From assembly GCA_965225625.1 (NCBI GenBank), contig CBDDBH010000028.1, positions 62,001 through 126,000 of the forward strand: 64,000 nucleotides of DNA, read 5' to 3'. A program made the position numbers and the translations under genes. Position 1 is the stretch's first letter; every line of letters starts with the position of its first letter. The notes under the pieces were generated by a model. It was given only the letters and a program-made list of their open reading frames with translations. It did not search any database and was not told where the DNA came from. The DNA is from CBDDBH01 sp965225625 (GTDB taxonomy: Bacteria; Pseudomonadota; Gammaproteobacteria; JADZEE01). Below, piece by piece: positions 27,670 to 36,108 of the stretch.

Positions 27670-28653
27670 CTAGGTCCAACCAAGTCGGTCAAGATAAACA
27701 GTTAATCCGACTAATGCCGGGGTTGGGTGCGTGACGAGCACCGTTGGAATATTCAGCAGAGATGCGCTGAACCGGCCCTTGGTGGCAAAGCGGTCGCGAA
27801 ATTGCGATTGTCGTAATTCTTCCGTAAGGCGCGGCAGGATGCCGCCCGCGAGGTAGACGCTGTGTGCCCCGACAGTCAGCGCCAGATCACCTGCCACGGT
27901 TCCCAACAGCGCAAAGAAAATGGATAAGCATTCGTTGGCCAGCGCGTCGTCCTTAGAGGCCAGGGTAACGATGGTCTCAGCATTGGGGCTGTCGATACCG
28001 GGCTCACGCCGTTCCGCCAGTGCCTCGTATAAATAAGTCAACCCGGGACCGGAAAGCACACGTTCTGCCGAAACGTGGCCGAAGCGCTTGCGCAGCTGCC
28101 GAATTATGTCGTCTTCGGCGTCGGTCACAGCAGCAAGCGTTACGTGTCCGCCTTCACCAGGCAGTACCTGCCAATCCTCGCCGTGACGTACGCACGTTGC
28201 AACGCCTAAACCTGTTCCGGGACCAATGACGGCGATCACATCTCCGGGTTGCGGTTGAACAGATCCGATGACCGTATAGTCTGTCTTCTCCAATTGCGGC
28301 AGCGACCAGGCAACCGCGACGAAGTCGTTGCAGATCTCGAGGGCTTCCAGTTCGAGCTGTCGGCACAGTTCCGTCCGGGAAAAATGCCAATCGCGGTTGG
28401 TAAGCTCAATATGGTCGTCTGCAACCGGAGAGGCTACAGCGATGCCTGCTATTCGCGGTCGCTGCGTCGGAGCAATACCTGCGATGTAGCTTGCAATGGC
28501 ACTTACCAGGTCCGGGTATCGCGCATTATCGAGGATCGCCAGGTTCTCGGGATGTTGCTGCGGCCATTGCATGGCCAGTCGGGTATGGGTGCCGCCGACG
28601 TCGGCGAGCAGTCGCCTGTACGGCGCAGCCGCGCGTTCACCGCGTGCGGACAT
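27670..28653 (-). CDS. glk: Glucokinase
   Basis: A 327-residue Glk-family kinase. LLADVGGTHTRLAM is the phosphate-1 motif near residue 15; the sugar-binding ALEICNDFVAVAW and GPGTGLGVA (phosphate-2) follow, and VYLAGGILPRL near the end is the adenosine motif. It phosphorylates glucose to glucose 6-phosphate with ATP in the cytosol. It is the last gene of the trehalose cluster, 6 bp after otsA, so it can recycle glucose released from trehalose or glucans into the OtsA substrate pool. Confidence 0.95.
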   Translation of the reverse strand: MSARGERAAAPYRRLLADVGGTHTRLAMQWPQQHPENLAILDNARYPDLVSAIASYIAGIAPTQRPRIAGIAVASPVADDHIELTNRDWHFSRTELCRQLELEALEICNDFVAVAWSLPQLEKTDYTVIGSVQPQPGDVIAVIGPGTGLGVATCVRHGEDWQVLPGEGGHVTLAAVTDAEDDIIRQLRKRFGHVSAERVLSGPGLTYLYEALAERREPGIDSPNAETIVTLASKDDALANECLSIFFALLGTVAGDLALTVGAHSVYLAGGILPRLTEELRQSQFRDRFATKGRFSASLLNIPTVLVTHPTPALVGLTVYLDRLGWT

Positions 28654-28659
28654 GAGCCG

Positions 28660-30030
28660 TTATTGCGCTCGCTCGAGTGCGCCGACAAAACGCCGGCGCC
28701 AGCGGTGAATGTCGTTACTGCGCAGTACCTGCATCGATTCCTGCCAGCGTGCCTTGCGTTCGGGCAAGGGCATCACCACTGCTCGGGCCAGCCCGTCGGC
28801 AACCTCTCTTTCGTTATAGGGATTCACAATAATTGAGGAACCGAGCTCGCGTGCCGCTCCGGTGAAATCGGACAACACCAGAATACCGGGATTGTCCGGG
28901 TCTTGGGCAGCGACGAACTCTTTTGCCACCAGATTCATGCCGTCGCGCATGGGGGTCACCAGACCGATATCACTGAGTGACAAAAAACCGAGTACGGTCG
29001 TTCGGGCATAGCTCTTGTTGATGTAGCGGATCGGTACCCAATCGTAATCCGCAAAGCGGCCGTTTATCTCACCGGCAACGGCGTCCAGAGAGCGCCGGAT
29101 CTGTTGATATTCGGGGACGTCGTTGCGCGAGGGTTGCGCGATCTGAAGGAACACCAGCCGACCGCGGTTCGCGGGGTATTCCTCGAGCAATCGTTCAAAG
29201 GCGCGAAACCGCTGAGCCAGTCCTTTGCTGTAATCGAGACGATCGAGGCCGATCACGAGTTGCCGATCCCCCACGCTGGTGCTCAAACGCCGGCCTTGGA
29301 CGCCGTCGCGCGACGCCATCGCGGTTGCGGCAACGTCGTCGACGTCGATGCTGATCGGAAATACGCCGGTGCGGGTGCGGTGGCCGCCGAAGCCGATTGT
29401 TGTGCCGCGCACTTTGGCGTCGGCGAGTCCAAACCTGACACTGTCGAGAAAGCTCTCTCGATCGATGTCAGTTTGAAAGCCAACGAGATCGTAAGAGCAC
29501 AGGCTATGCAGCAAGCGTTGTGGATTTGGCAGAGTTCTGAATAAATCGTAAGGCGGAAACGGAATATGCAGAAAAAAACCTAGCGGCGATGAGACCTTAG
29601 CCTGCCGTAAATAATGTCCCAACGGAATGCAGTGATAATCATGGACCCAAATGAGATCCCCGTCTTGCAGCAGTGGTAACAGCTTGCGCGCAAACAGTGC
29701 ATTTACGCGTTCGTAGCCGTCTGCGGATTTCTGCTGATAGTCGACGAGGTTCATATGCAAATGAAACAGCGGCCACAGCACACTGTTCGAGTAGCCCTTG
29801 TAGTAATCGTCGTAGTCTTCGCGCGACAGCGAAATCGTCGCATAGTCGACGTTACTATGGCTGGAGCGCGTAGCGTAGCGTTGCGTTGCGGTTAAGACCT
29901 TGCCGTCCCAGCCAAACCACAGGCCCGATCTGTTTTGCAGAGCGGCTAACAGCGCCACCGCCAGACCCCCTCTAACGGCTCCGTCGCGCGTTAACGGCAC
30001 GCGATTCGATACGACCACCAATCGATTCAA
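28660..30030 (-). CDS. otsA: Trehalose-6-phosphate synthase
   Basis: A 456-residue GT20 enzyme joining UDP-glucose and glucose 6-phosphate into trehalose 6-phosphate. It shows RLVVVSNRVP at the N-terminus, the FFLHIPFPPYDLFRTLP loop, the GLDRLDYSKGL phosphate-binding motif and TPMRDGMNLVAKEFVA. The TTG at 30030 is preferred as start: GGGAGGA (30037-30043) lies six bases upstream and the protein then begins exactly where OtsA proteins do. A GTG at 30045 is the alternative but would overlap that site. TTG overlaps the GH15 stop as TTGA, which implies coupled translation. Confidence 0.95.
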   Translation of the reverse strand: MNRLVVVSNRVPLTRDGAVRGGLAVALLAALQNRSGLWFGWDGKVLTATQRYATRSSHSNVDYATISLSREDYDDYYKGYSNSVLWPLFHLHMNLVDYQQKSADGYERVNALFARKLLPLLQDGDLIWVHDYHCIPLGHYLRQAKVSSPLGFFLHIPFPPYDLFRTLPNPQRLLHSLCSYDLVGFQTDIDRESFLDSVRFGLADAKVRGTTIGFGGHRTRTGVFPISIDVDDVAATAMASRDGVQGRRLSTSVGDRQLVIGLDRLDYSKGLAQRFRAFERLLEEYPANRGRLVFLQIAQPSRNDVPEYQQIRRSLDAVAGEINGRFADYDWVPIRYINKSYARTTVLGFLSLSDIGLVTPMRDGMNLVAKEFVAAQDPDNPGILVLSDFTGAARELGSSIIVNPYNEREVADGLARAVVMPLPERKARWQESMQVLRSNDIHRWRRRFVGALERAQ

Positions 30031-31814
30031 AAAACGTCCTCCCACTGCTTGCTAAGCCGAGTGGCGGAACTGATGATGCCTACCATGCTGTAGGTTTGTG
30101 GAAAATTTCCCCACAACTCGCGGCTGTCGGGGTCAAGATCCTCCGAGAGCAAACCGTGTTCGTTGCGGCAGGTCAATAGATTCTCAAATAATCGTCTGGC
30201 TTCGTCGCGCTGGCCCAAGGCCGCCAGTGCATCGATATACCAAAAGGTGCAGATCGTGAAGGCGTTCTGCGGTGTGCCAAAGTCATCGGATGTAACATAG
30301 CGAAATAGGAAATCTCCGTTGCGAAGTTGCTGCTCAACGGCTTTTACCGTACTTGCGAAACGCGGATCCTCAGCGCTTAAGAAGCCAAGATCGTGCAGCA
30401 GCAACAATGATGCATCGAGATCGGAACCACCGAAAGTTTGTACAAAACTATCGAGATTGTCATTCCAGGCGCGGCGCTCAATTACGTCCTTCATGTTGTC
30501 GGCAGTTTCGCGCCAATAGGTCATTCGGTCGCGTAATCCGATATGGGCGGCGATCTTGGCCAGACGGTCGCAGGCGGCCCAGCACATTACGCTCGAGAAT
30601 GTATGCACGGTCTTCGTATTACGCAGTTCCCAGGGGCCGGCGTCGGGTAGCGCGTAACTCTGCGCGGCAAGCTCACCCAGAGGTTCCAGGCGTCGGAACA
30701 ACGCTTCGTCGCCTTGGCGCCGCATACGGCGATCAAAGAAAACATGCGTTGCCGCGAGGATAGCCGATCCATAAACGTCGTTTTGTACTTGCAGATGGGC
30801 CTGATTTCCGTAGCGTACCGGGCCCATCGAACGATAACCGGGCAGCACATCGACAATCCGTTCTTGCATGTCACGTTGACCGTTAATCTTGTATACCGGT
30901 TGCAGCGTATGCCCGTCCGCGTTGGCCGCAATGTTGATGATGTAACCGAGGTAGCGTTCCATGGTTTGCGTGGTGCCGAGCCGGTTCAATGCGCCAACCA
31001 CGAAGTGCGCATCGCGCAGCCAACAATAACGGTAATCCCAGTTACGCTCGCTATGGGCAGCTTCCGGTATCGAGGTGGTCATCGCCGCAATCACCGCGCC
31101 CGTATCGTCGTAGGCATTGAGTTTCAGCGTAATAGCTGCCCGGATCACCGCGTCCTGCCATTCAAACGGAATGCCCAGCGAGCGTACCCACTCGTGCCAG
31201 TAGCTGCTGGTCTCCTCGAAAAATCGTCGTCCTATGTCGCGCACGGATGCCTGCATCGATTCGTCGGGTCCGAGAATCAACGTCAACTCCGTATCGAGCA
31301 CGAAGGGTGTTTCATCCAGTATCGCAGTAATGGATGCATCCGTCGTCAAGCGCAGGATCAGATCTGCTGTCACGTAGCGGATATGGTTGCTGCCGTGGGT
31401 GATCGCGGGTATGCCACGAGCGCTGTCGACTGTTGGGCGGCACAGGATACGCACCCGCGGGCTACCGCTTAGCGGACGAATTTGGCGCACTAGGGTAACG
31501 GGTCGGAACATGCGGCCGTATTGTTTAAATCGGGGCGCAAAGTCCGTAATTTCGATGGCGTTTGCCTGCTTGTCGTAAAGCCGGGTGGCTACTATTGCTG
31601 TGTTTTCAATGTAGCTCTGCTCAGCGCGTGCGAATTCGAGCATTTCGATGGCGAAAACACCGCCACTGGCTAATGGGTGCTGATCCTTGAGTAGATTGTC
31701 GAATACCGGCTCACTGTCAAAGCGCGGCAGGCACGCCCAGACGACGTTGGCGCAGCGATCAATCAAGGCGCCGAAACTGGAGTTTCCCAGCAAAGCCAGG
31801 TCTAGTGTGGCCAC
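30027..31814 (-). CDS. Glycoside hydrolase family 15 protein (glucoamylase/trehalase type)
   Basis: A 595-residue protein with an N-terminal beta-sandwich (LDLALLGNSSFGALID, VWACLPRFDSEPVF) and a C-terminal (alpha/alpha)6 barrel with NWDYRYCWLRDAHFVVGAL. These are hallmarks of bacterial GH15 enzymes, which include glucoamylases and trehalases. GTG 31814 is taken as the start: AGGA (31821-31824) lies six bases upstream, overlapping the otsB stop. An ATG at 31862 would overlap otsB by 40 bp. No signal peptide, so it acts in the cytosol. Sitting between otsB and otsA, it may hydrolyse trehalose or modulate its level. Confidence 0.9.
   Translation of the reverse strand: MATLDLALLGNSSFGALIDRCANVVWACLPRFDSEPVFDNLLKDQHPLASGGVFAIEMLEFARAEQSYIENTAIVATRLYDKQANAIEITDFAPRFKQYGRMFRPVTLVRQIRPLSGSPRVRILCRPTVDSARGIPAITHGSNHIRYVTADLILRLTTDASITAILDETPFVLDTELTLILGPDESMQASVRDIGRRFFEETSSYWHEWVRSLGIPFEWQDAVIRAAITLKLNAYDDTGAVIAAMTTSIPEAAHSERNWDYRYCWLRDAHFVVGALNRLGTTQTMERYLGYIINIAANADGHTLQPVYKINGQRDMQERIVDVLPGYRSMGPVRYGNQAHLQVQNDVYGSAILAATHVFFDRRMRRQGDEALFRRLEPLGELAAQSYALPDAGPWELRNTKTVHTFSSVMCWAACDRLAKIAAHIGLRDRMTYWRETADNMKDVIERRAWNDNLDSFVQTFGGSDLDASLLLLHDLGFLSAEDPRFASTVKAVEQQLRNGDFLFRYVTSDDFGTPQNAFTICTFWYIDALAALGQRDEARRLFENLLTCRNEHGLLSEDLDPDSRELWGNFPQTYSMVGIISSATRLSKQWEDVF
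30037..30043 (-). promoter_or_regulatory. Shine-Dalgarno site deciding the otsA start
   Basis: GGGAGGA on the minus strand, six bases upstream of TTG 30030. It overlaps the alternative GTG 30045, which argues against that start. Confidence 0.7.
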
Positions 31815-31822
31815 GTGATATC

Positions 31823-32581
31823 CTATTTTCTGTTCGCGCAGCTCGCGCACCGTGCAAGCCATTGCAACACGGTTGTCGAGTCAGCAAGTCGTCGCATCGC
31901 GGCGCTAGGGCCGTTATCACCGACTCTAATTGACAGCCCACCCATTTGGTTTACGATTTTAAAACCATCTTCATCTGTGACGTCATCGCCAATAAATACG
32001 GGCGTAGTGCCAGCAAACGGTGCCTCACTCATGAACTCGCGGATGGCGGTGCCTTTATCAATCCCCACCGGCTTCACTTCGACGGTCATTTTCCCGTGTT
32101 GTAAGGTATAACCTTCTCCGAGCTGCGCGACCATCGCCGCTGCCAGTGCTTGTGCCGCCGCCGCCGCTTGCGGTGCTTGACGATAATGTAACGCCAGCGT
32201 CATTCCTTTATCTTCGAGCAGCGTGCCGGCGTGTTCGGCTACGAATTCTGAGAAGCGCTGTCGCGGGGAGGCCAATCCGGTGCTGTCGATGCAGTGCCGC
32301 GATAACTTACCTGTCGCGCTACGGCGCTCCAGTCCGTGTTGGCCGGCGGCCGCAAATCGATGTGGCGCGAAGATCCGATCGAGATCCGTGAGACCGCGAC
32401 CGGTGACCAAGGCTAGCGCTCCTCCATTGGTTTGTTGTAGCGAATGCAGCGTGTTGACTAACGTCGGGCCTACGTCGACTGCGTCCGGACGTTCGGCAAT
32501 TTCCAACAGCGTTCCGTCGACATCAAGAAAAAAGGATGCCTGCGCCGTCGCGGCGAGTACCTCGGGCCTGCTAATTTCCAT
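31823..32581 (-). CDS. otsB: Trehalose-6-phosphate phosphatase
   Basis: A 252-residue HAD-superfamily phosphatase. Motif I is FFLDVDGTLLEI; GALALVTGRGLTDLD is motif II; GIDKGTAI and VFIGDDVTDEDGF provide motifs III and IV. It dephosphorylates trehalose 6-phosphate to trehalose, a compatible solute. It is the first gene of the otsB-GH15-otsA-glk operon; all junctions are overlapping or under 10 bp. Confidence 0.95.
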   Translation of the reverse strand: MEISRPEVLAATAQASFFLDVDGTLLEIAERPDAVDVGPTLVNTLHSLQQTNGGALALVTGRGLTDLDRIFAPHRFAAAGQHGLERRSATGKLSRHCIDSTGLASPRQRFSEFVAEHAGTLLEDKGMTLALHYRQAPQAAAAAQALAAAMVAQLGEGYTLQHGKMTVEVKPVGIDKGTAIREFMSEAPFAGTTPVFIGDDVTDEDGFKIVNQMGGLSIRVGDNGPSAAMRRLADSTTVLQWLARCASCANRK

Positions 32582-32739
32582 ATCGTGTTCGATTCCCGGG
32601 AGTCAATGCTCACATTCGTCTGCGCAACGGCTTGGACACGCTTTGTTCATGGTAGCGAAAGTCAGGCGTTAGCGCAGTAGCAGTTGGCCGCACGCTGTCG
32701 AGATTTGATCGTGCACGAATACGGTATGATTGCGCCGCC

Positions 32740-33597
32740 ATGCTAGAGCCCGACAGTTTTTCGCTTGATCACCTGCCCATTGAGGTCATCGAGCGCCGTT
32801 TCGTTGAAGACGCCGGTGAAGTTATCTTTGCGACCACTCTGGCAGGCAATGCGGTGCAAGTGCGAGAGGATTACTTGTTTCGCTGGTTGACTTTCCAAGA
32901 CGGCATCACCCAAAGCGCAATTCTCAAGCGGCGACCGGACGCGCTGTTGCTGGCGTATTCGCGCGCAATGATGGCCGCGTTGCTGTTCCAGCCGCAGCCG
33001 GATTCGGCGCTGCTTTTGGGTTTGGGCGGTGGTTCGATTGTGCGTTTTCTGTCCGGGCAGTTTCCGCGTATGCCAATTACCGCAGTGGATGTTTCCGAGA
33101 CGATCAGTCAGGTGGCAGACGAGTATTTCGGATTGCCGCCGCAATCGCCGTATTTCAAGCTCTGCCATTGCGATGCGGTAGAGTTTATTCGCGACTCTAA
33201 TTTGCGCATGGGATTAATATTCGTCGATCTTTACGACCCACTTGGAATCTCCGATATTAACGGCAGTCGGTTTTATTCGCATTGCCGCTCATGCTTGAGT
33301 ACGCATGGAATCCTGGTAGCCAATCTGCTGATATCCGCGGGCGTCGATGTTCGCGTTGCGCTGTCGCCTTTACGCGAGGCGTTTGCGGGTCGCGTGTTGA
33401 TTATGCAACCAGATGAGTGGGGAAACTTTATCGTATTTGCTTTCCGTAACCCGCCGCTGAGTCTCGATTTTAAAGCGTTGCGCGCGACGGCACGGCATCT
33501 GCAGCGCCGTCACGGACTCGCATTTCCGCGCTTTCTCGATCGCTTGCGTCAGGCAAATCCCAGGACTCGAGGTGGATTTCGCATCCCAGGTCCGTAA
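32740..33597 (+). CDS. Spermidine synthase-like methyltransferase-fold protein
   Basis: A 285-residue Rossmann-fold protein. It has an N-terminal small beta domain (EVIFATTLAGNAVQVRED), motif I LLLGLGGGSIVRFL, an acidic motif II (ITAVDVSETISQVADEYF), CDAVEFI, and LIFVDLYDPLG in place of the usual spermidine-synthase D-S-(T/S)DP. This pattern matches the polyamine aminopropyltransferase superfamily but with altered catalytic residues, so true spermidine synthesis is uncertain. It stands alone and diverges from otsB. Confidence 0.75.
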   Translation: MLEPDSFSLDHLPIEVIERRFVEDAGEVIFATTLAGNAVQVREDYLFRWLTFQDGITQSAILKRRPDALLLAYSRAMMAALLFQPQPDSALLLGLGGGSIVRFLSGQFPRMPITAVDVSETISQVADEYFGLPPQSPYFKLCHCDAVEFIRDSNLRMGLIFVDLYDPLGISDINGSRFYSHCRSCLSTHGILVANLLISAGVDVRVALSPLREAFAGRVLIMQPDEWGNFIVFAFRNPPLSLDFKALRATARHLQRRHGLAFPRFLDRLRQANPRTRGGFRIPGP

Positions 33598-33639
33598 TCA
33601 TTTGGTTTGTTGCGCCAGCACTTTACGCGGACTAAGGGA

Positions 33640-33780
33640 CTAGCAGTCGACGTCGCCTAGTGTCAGCATATAAAACCGGCCATCGAGCGTTGCCAGGGTA
33701 TCGTTAGCCTCCACGACTATAGTCGCCGTGTGCTCCTCGACGATGGCAGGGCCCAGGATTGTAACTCCGGGGGGAGGGTG
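33640..33780 (-). other. Out-of-frame C-terminal tail of HyuA
   Basis: In the next reading frame the sequence downstream of a C6 run (33769-33774) encodes GVTILGPAIVEEHTATIVVE and continues to LGDVDC and a TAG at 33640-33642. This is exactly the conserved end of HyuA-type proteins. In the frame as given, the gene instead ends after 21 non-homologous residues at 33717. One C missing from the run explains this. Confidence 0.8.
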
Positions 33781-35720
33781 TCTCCGCGAAAAACTGGTAC
33801 GTCCACTGGCTCGGAACAACTAAGTAGCGCAGCGCTGCGTGTTGCGGTTGGAGCTGGTGTTGCGACGCCATCGACATTAGTTGCGGCTGAGGCGCTGGGC
33901 GCAGAGCGCCTAGTCACAGTGCTCACGCGTAACGATGCGACCTCCGGCTCATTGTCGGGTTCACAGTACGTGTACAGTTCCCGATGACGATGGTGAAATT
34001 GCTCCCGCAATATTTGGATCTTCTCGGCATCTATCATGCCGTCGGGAGCGGAGACGTCGCAGTAATGGATCTGGTCAACGTATTTCATCTCTGCGCTGCG
34101 CTCAGTGTATAGCTGTCCGCCGTTGCCGTTGTCAGTTTTAAGCGCGCTGGCGCCTTCGGCTTCCATCTCGGTGAACAGTTGATTGATGTGTTCGGCTTTG
34201 AGATCCGACAACTTCACCGGACAAGCACGCACGCTGTCATAACGCAGATCCGCCGTGGCCTCGCCCAGAGCGCACAGTGCACCGGCGATCTTGGGTATGA
34301 GTACTCGGGCTATTCCCAACTCGCGCGCCAGTAAGCCTGCGAACGCGGGACCGGCGCCGCCGCCCACCACTAACAGGTAGTCGCGAGGATCATGTCCGCG
34401 CTCGATCGATGCGACGCGGATCCCTTCCACCATATTGCGCACCGTCATCTCTATGATCCCACGCGCCGCTGTAATCACGTCAATGTCGGCCGGTTCGGCG
34501 ATGTCGTTTTGTACAACCGTCTTAGCTTGTGTGAGGTCGATGGCCATTGTGCCGCTCAGTAGCGCGGTATCCGATAAATAACCGGCAACTACCAACGCGT
34601 CGGTGACCGTTGCCCGGGTGCCGCCACGTGCATAACAGGCCGGGCCTGGATCGGCTTCGGCACTTTCGGGACCGACACACAGTAGACCGCGTTCGTCGAT
34701 GCGAGCAATGCTGCCGCCGCCTGCGCCTATGCTGGTGACGTTTACCATCGGCAGTCCAATACGCACACGGGCAACGTCTGCGTTGCTGACAATGTCGGGC
34801 ACGCCGTCCTTTACCAGACAAATATCAAAGCTGGTACCGCCCATATCAACGGCGATGACGTTTTGTTCATTGACTTGCCGTCCGTACCACAACGCTGCCA
34901 CTGGTCCACCCGCGGGTCCCGAATTGAGTGCGGCAACGGGGCGCTCGGTAAGCATCGCCGGCGTCGCGACGCCGGCGTTCGATTGCATAGCGTAGAAGTC
35001 GCCGGCGAAGCCGCGAGCAACCAGAGCTTGCTCAATTCTCGCTAGGTAGCTGCGCATTGCCGGCCCGATATAGGCGTTTGCCGTCGTGGTACTGGTGCGG
35101 GTGTACTCTCCTACGCGCGGCAAGATCCTCAACGATGTTGACACAAAGCAGCCCGGTAATCTGGCGCGCACCAACTCCTCAATGCGTTGTTCGTGTTGGG
35201 GATGCAGGAACGACCAAAGACACGAGATTGCAACGGCTTCAACTTCGGCTTCGGCAAGTTTGTCGATCTGTCGTTGGAGCTGGGTTTCGTCCAGTGGCAG
35301 ATGTACGTGTCCGCTGGCGAGCACGCGCTCGCGCACCCCGAACCGGCGCTCTGCAGGAACCAGAGGTATCGCTGCTGGATAACGGAAATCCCATCGATGC
35401 CCATCTTCTTTATGGCCGAGACGGATCTCGATGGAATCCTCGTGACCCTCAGTAACCAGTACGCCAGTCCTTGCGCCATTGCGTTGGATCAGCGTGTTCA
35501 AAGCAACGGTACTGCCGTGGACAATGACAGAACAGGCATTGAGGAAATCGCCGAGCGTGAGTGCCGCCCGCTCCGCCAGACCGCCGAGTCCCTCGATCAG
35601 CACGGTTTCCGGCGTCTGCCGATCGGATGGCAGCTTGTGTACGAGAAGGCTGCCGTCCTCTGCCAGTGCCACCAGGTCGGTAAATGTGCCGCCCGCATCA
35701 ATCCCAACCCGATACTGCAT
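33717..35720 (-). CDS. hyuA: Hydantoinase/oxoprolinase subunit A, frameshifted near the 3' end
   Basis: The start is ATG 35720 (MQYRVGIDAGGTFTDLVAL) with AAGGGA upstream. The actin-like ATPase fold of HyuA/N-methylhydantoinase A is clear: DAGGTFTD (phosphate 1), NSGPAGGPVAA, VDMGGTSFDICLV and GGGAGPAFAGLLARELG. It would work with HyuB to open a cyclic amide (hydantoin, 5-oxoproline or methylhydantoin) with ATP. The last 21 residues come from a shifted frame; restoring one C gives a 693-residue protein ending at 33640. It is the last gene of the cluster, preceded by a small membrane gene. Confidence 0.9.
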   Translation of the reverse strand: MQYRVGIDAGGTFTDLVALAEDGSLLVHKLPSDRQTPETVLIEGLGGLAERAALTLGDFLNACSVIVHGSTVALNTLIQRNGARTGVLVTEGHEDSIEIRLGHKEDGHRWDFRYPAAIPLVPAERRFGVRERVLASGHVHLPLDETQLQRQIDKLAEAEVEAVAISCLWSFLHPQHEQRIEELVRARLPGCFVSTSLRILPRVGEYTRTSTTTANAYIGPAMRSYLARIEQALVARGFAGDFYAMQSNAGVATPAMLTERPVAALNSGPAGGPVAALWYGRQVNEQNVIAVDMGGTSFDICLVKDGVPDIVSNADVARVRIGLPMVNVTSIGAGGGSIARIDERGLLCVGPESAEADPGPACYARGGTRATVTDALVVAGYLSDTALLSGTMAIDLTQAKTVVQNDIAEPADIDVITAARGIIEMTVRNMVEGIRVASIERGHDPRDYLLVVGGGAGPAFAGLLARELGIARVLIPKIAGALCALGEATADLRYDSVRACPVKLSDLKAEHINQLFTEMEAEGASALKTDNGNGGQLYTERSAEMKYVDQIHYCDVSAPDGMIDAEKIQILREQFHHRHRELYTYCEPDNEPEVASLRVSTVTRRSAPSASAATNVDGVATPAPTATRSAALLSCSEPVDVPVFRGDTLPPELQSWALPSSRSTRRL

Positions 35721-35811
35721 GAATGTCCCTTCCCGCAAAGAGCGTAAGAATAACAAATCCAGATTTCGATTTTTTCCGCGCCTAAATCGGATATGACGGG
35801 CGGCGTAGCGC

Positions 35812-36108
35812 CTAGTCGGGGTTTTGGCGCCGATAATGGTAGACCAGGGTGACCATGACGCGTAGCAGGACGCTCGTGATCAGGTAACCCGAAGCGAAAG
35901 TGACTGCACCATATAGGAGTGGCTGCCCGGCGCCGCCCAGCGCCCACAAAAACATCAGGAACAAGCCAAACGCAGACACGATACGCACGGCAATGATCCG
36001 CCAGTACCGTCGCCACGCATAGTGCAGATCTAGTAGCGAGTACAGGCCGGCGATCATCCATATGCCCATTTGCACGCCCGCCAGGAACAGAAAAATATCT
36101 ACCATCAT
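35812..36108 (-). CDS. Small integral membrane protein
   Basis: A 98-residue protein with three hydrophobic segments: IFLFLAGVQMGIWMIAGLYSL, IIAVRIVSAFGLFLMFLWAL and LLYGAVTFASGYLITSVLL. The C-terminus is basic (YHYRRQNPD). Its ATG overlaps the stop of the PEP-synthase-like gene (ATGATGG context), implying coupled translation. I do not recognise the family. The position suggests a membrane partner in the hydantoinase cluster or of the upstream phosphotransferase-like enzyme. Confidence 0.7.
   Translation of the reverse strand: MMVDIFLFLAGVQMGIWMIAGLYSLLDLHYAWRRYWRIIAVRIVSAFGLFLMFLWALGGAGQPLLYGAVTFASGYLITSVLLRVMVTLVYHYRRQNPD

Noticed and set aside
32740..33597. Naming the gene speE
   Set aside because: The fold matches but the catalytic acidic motif is altered and no polyamine genes are nearby.
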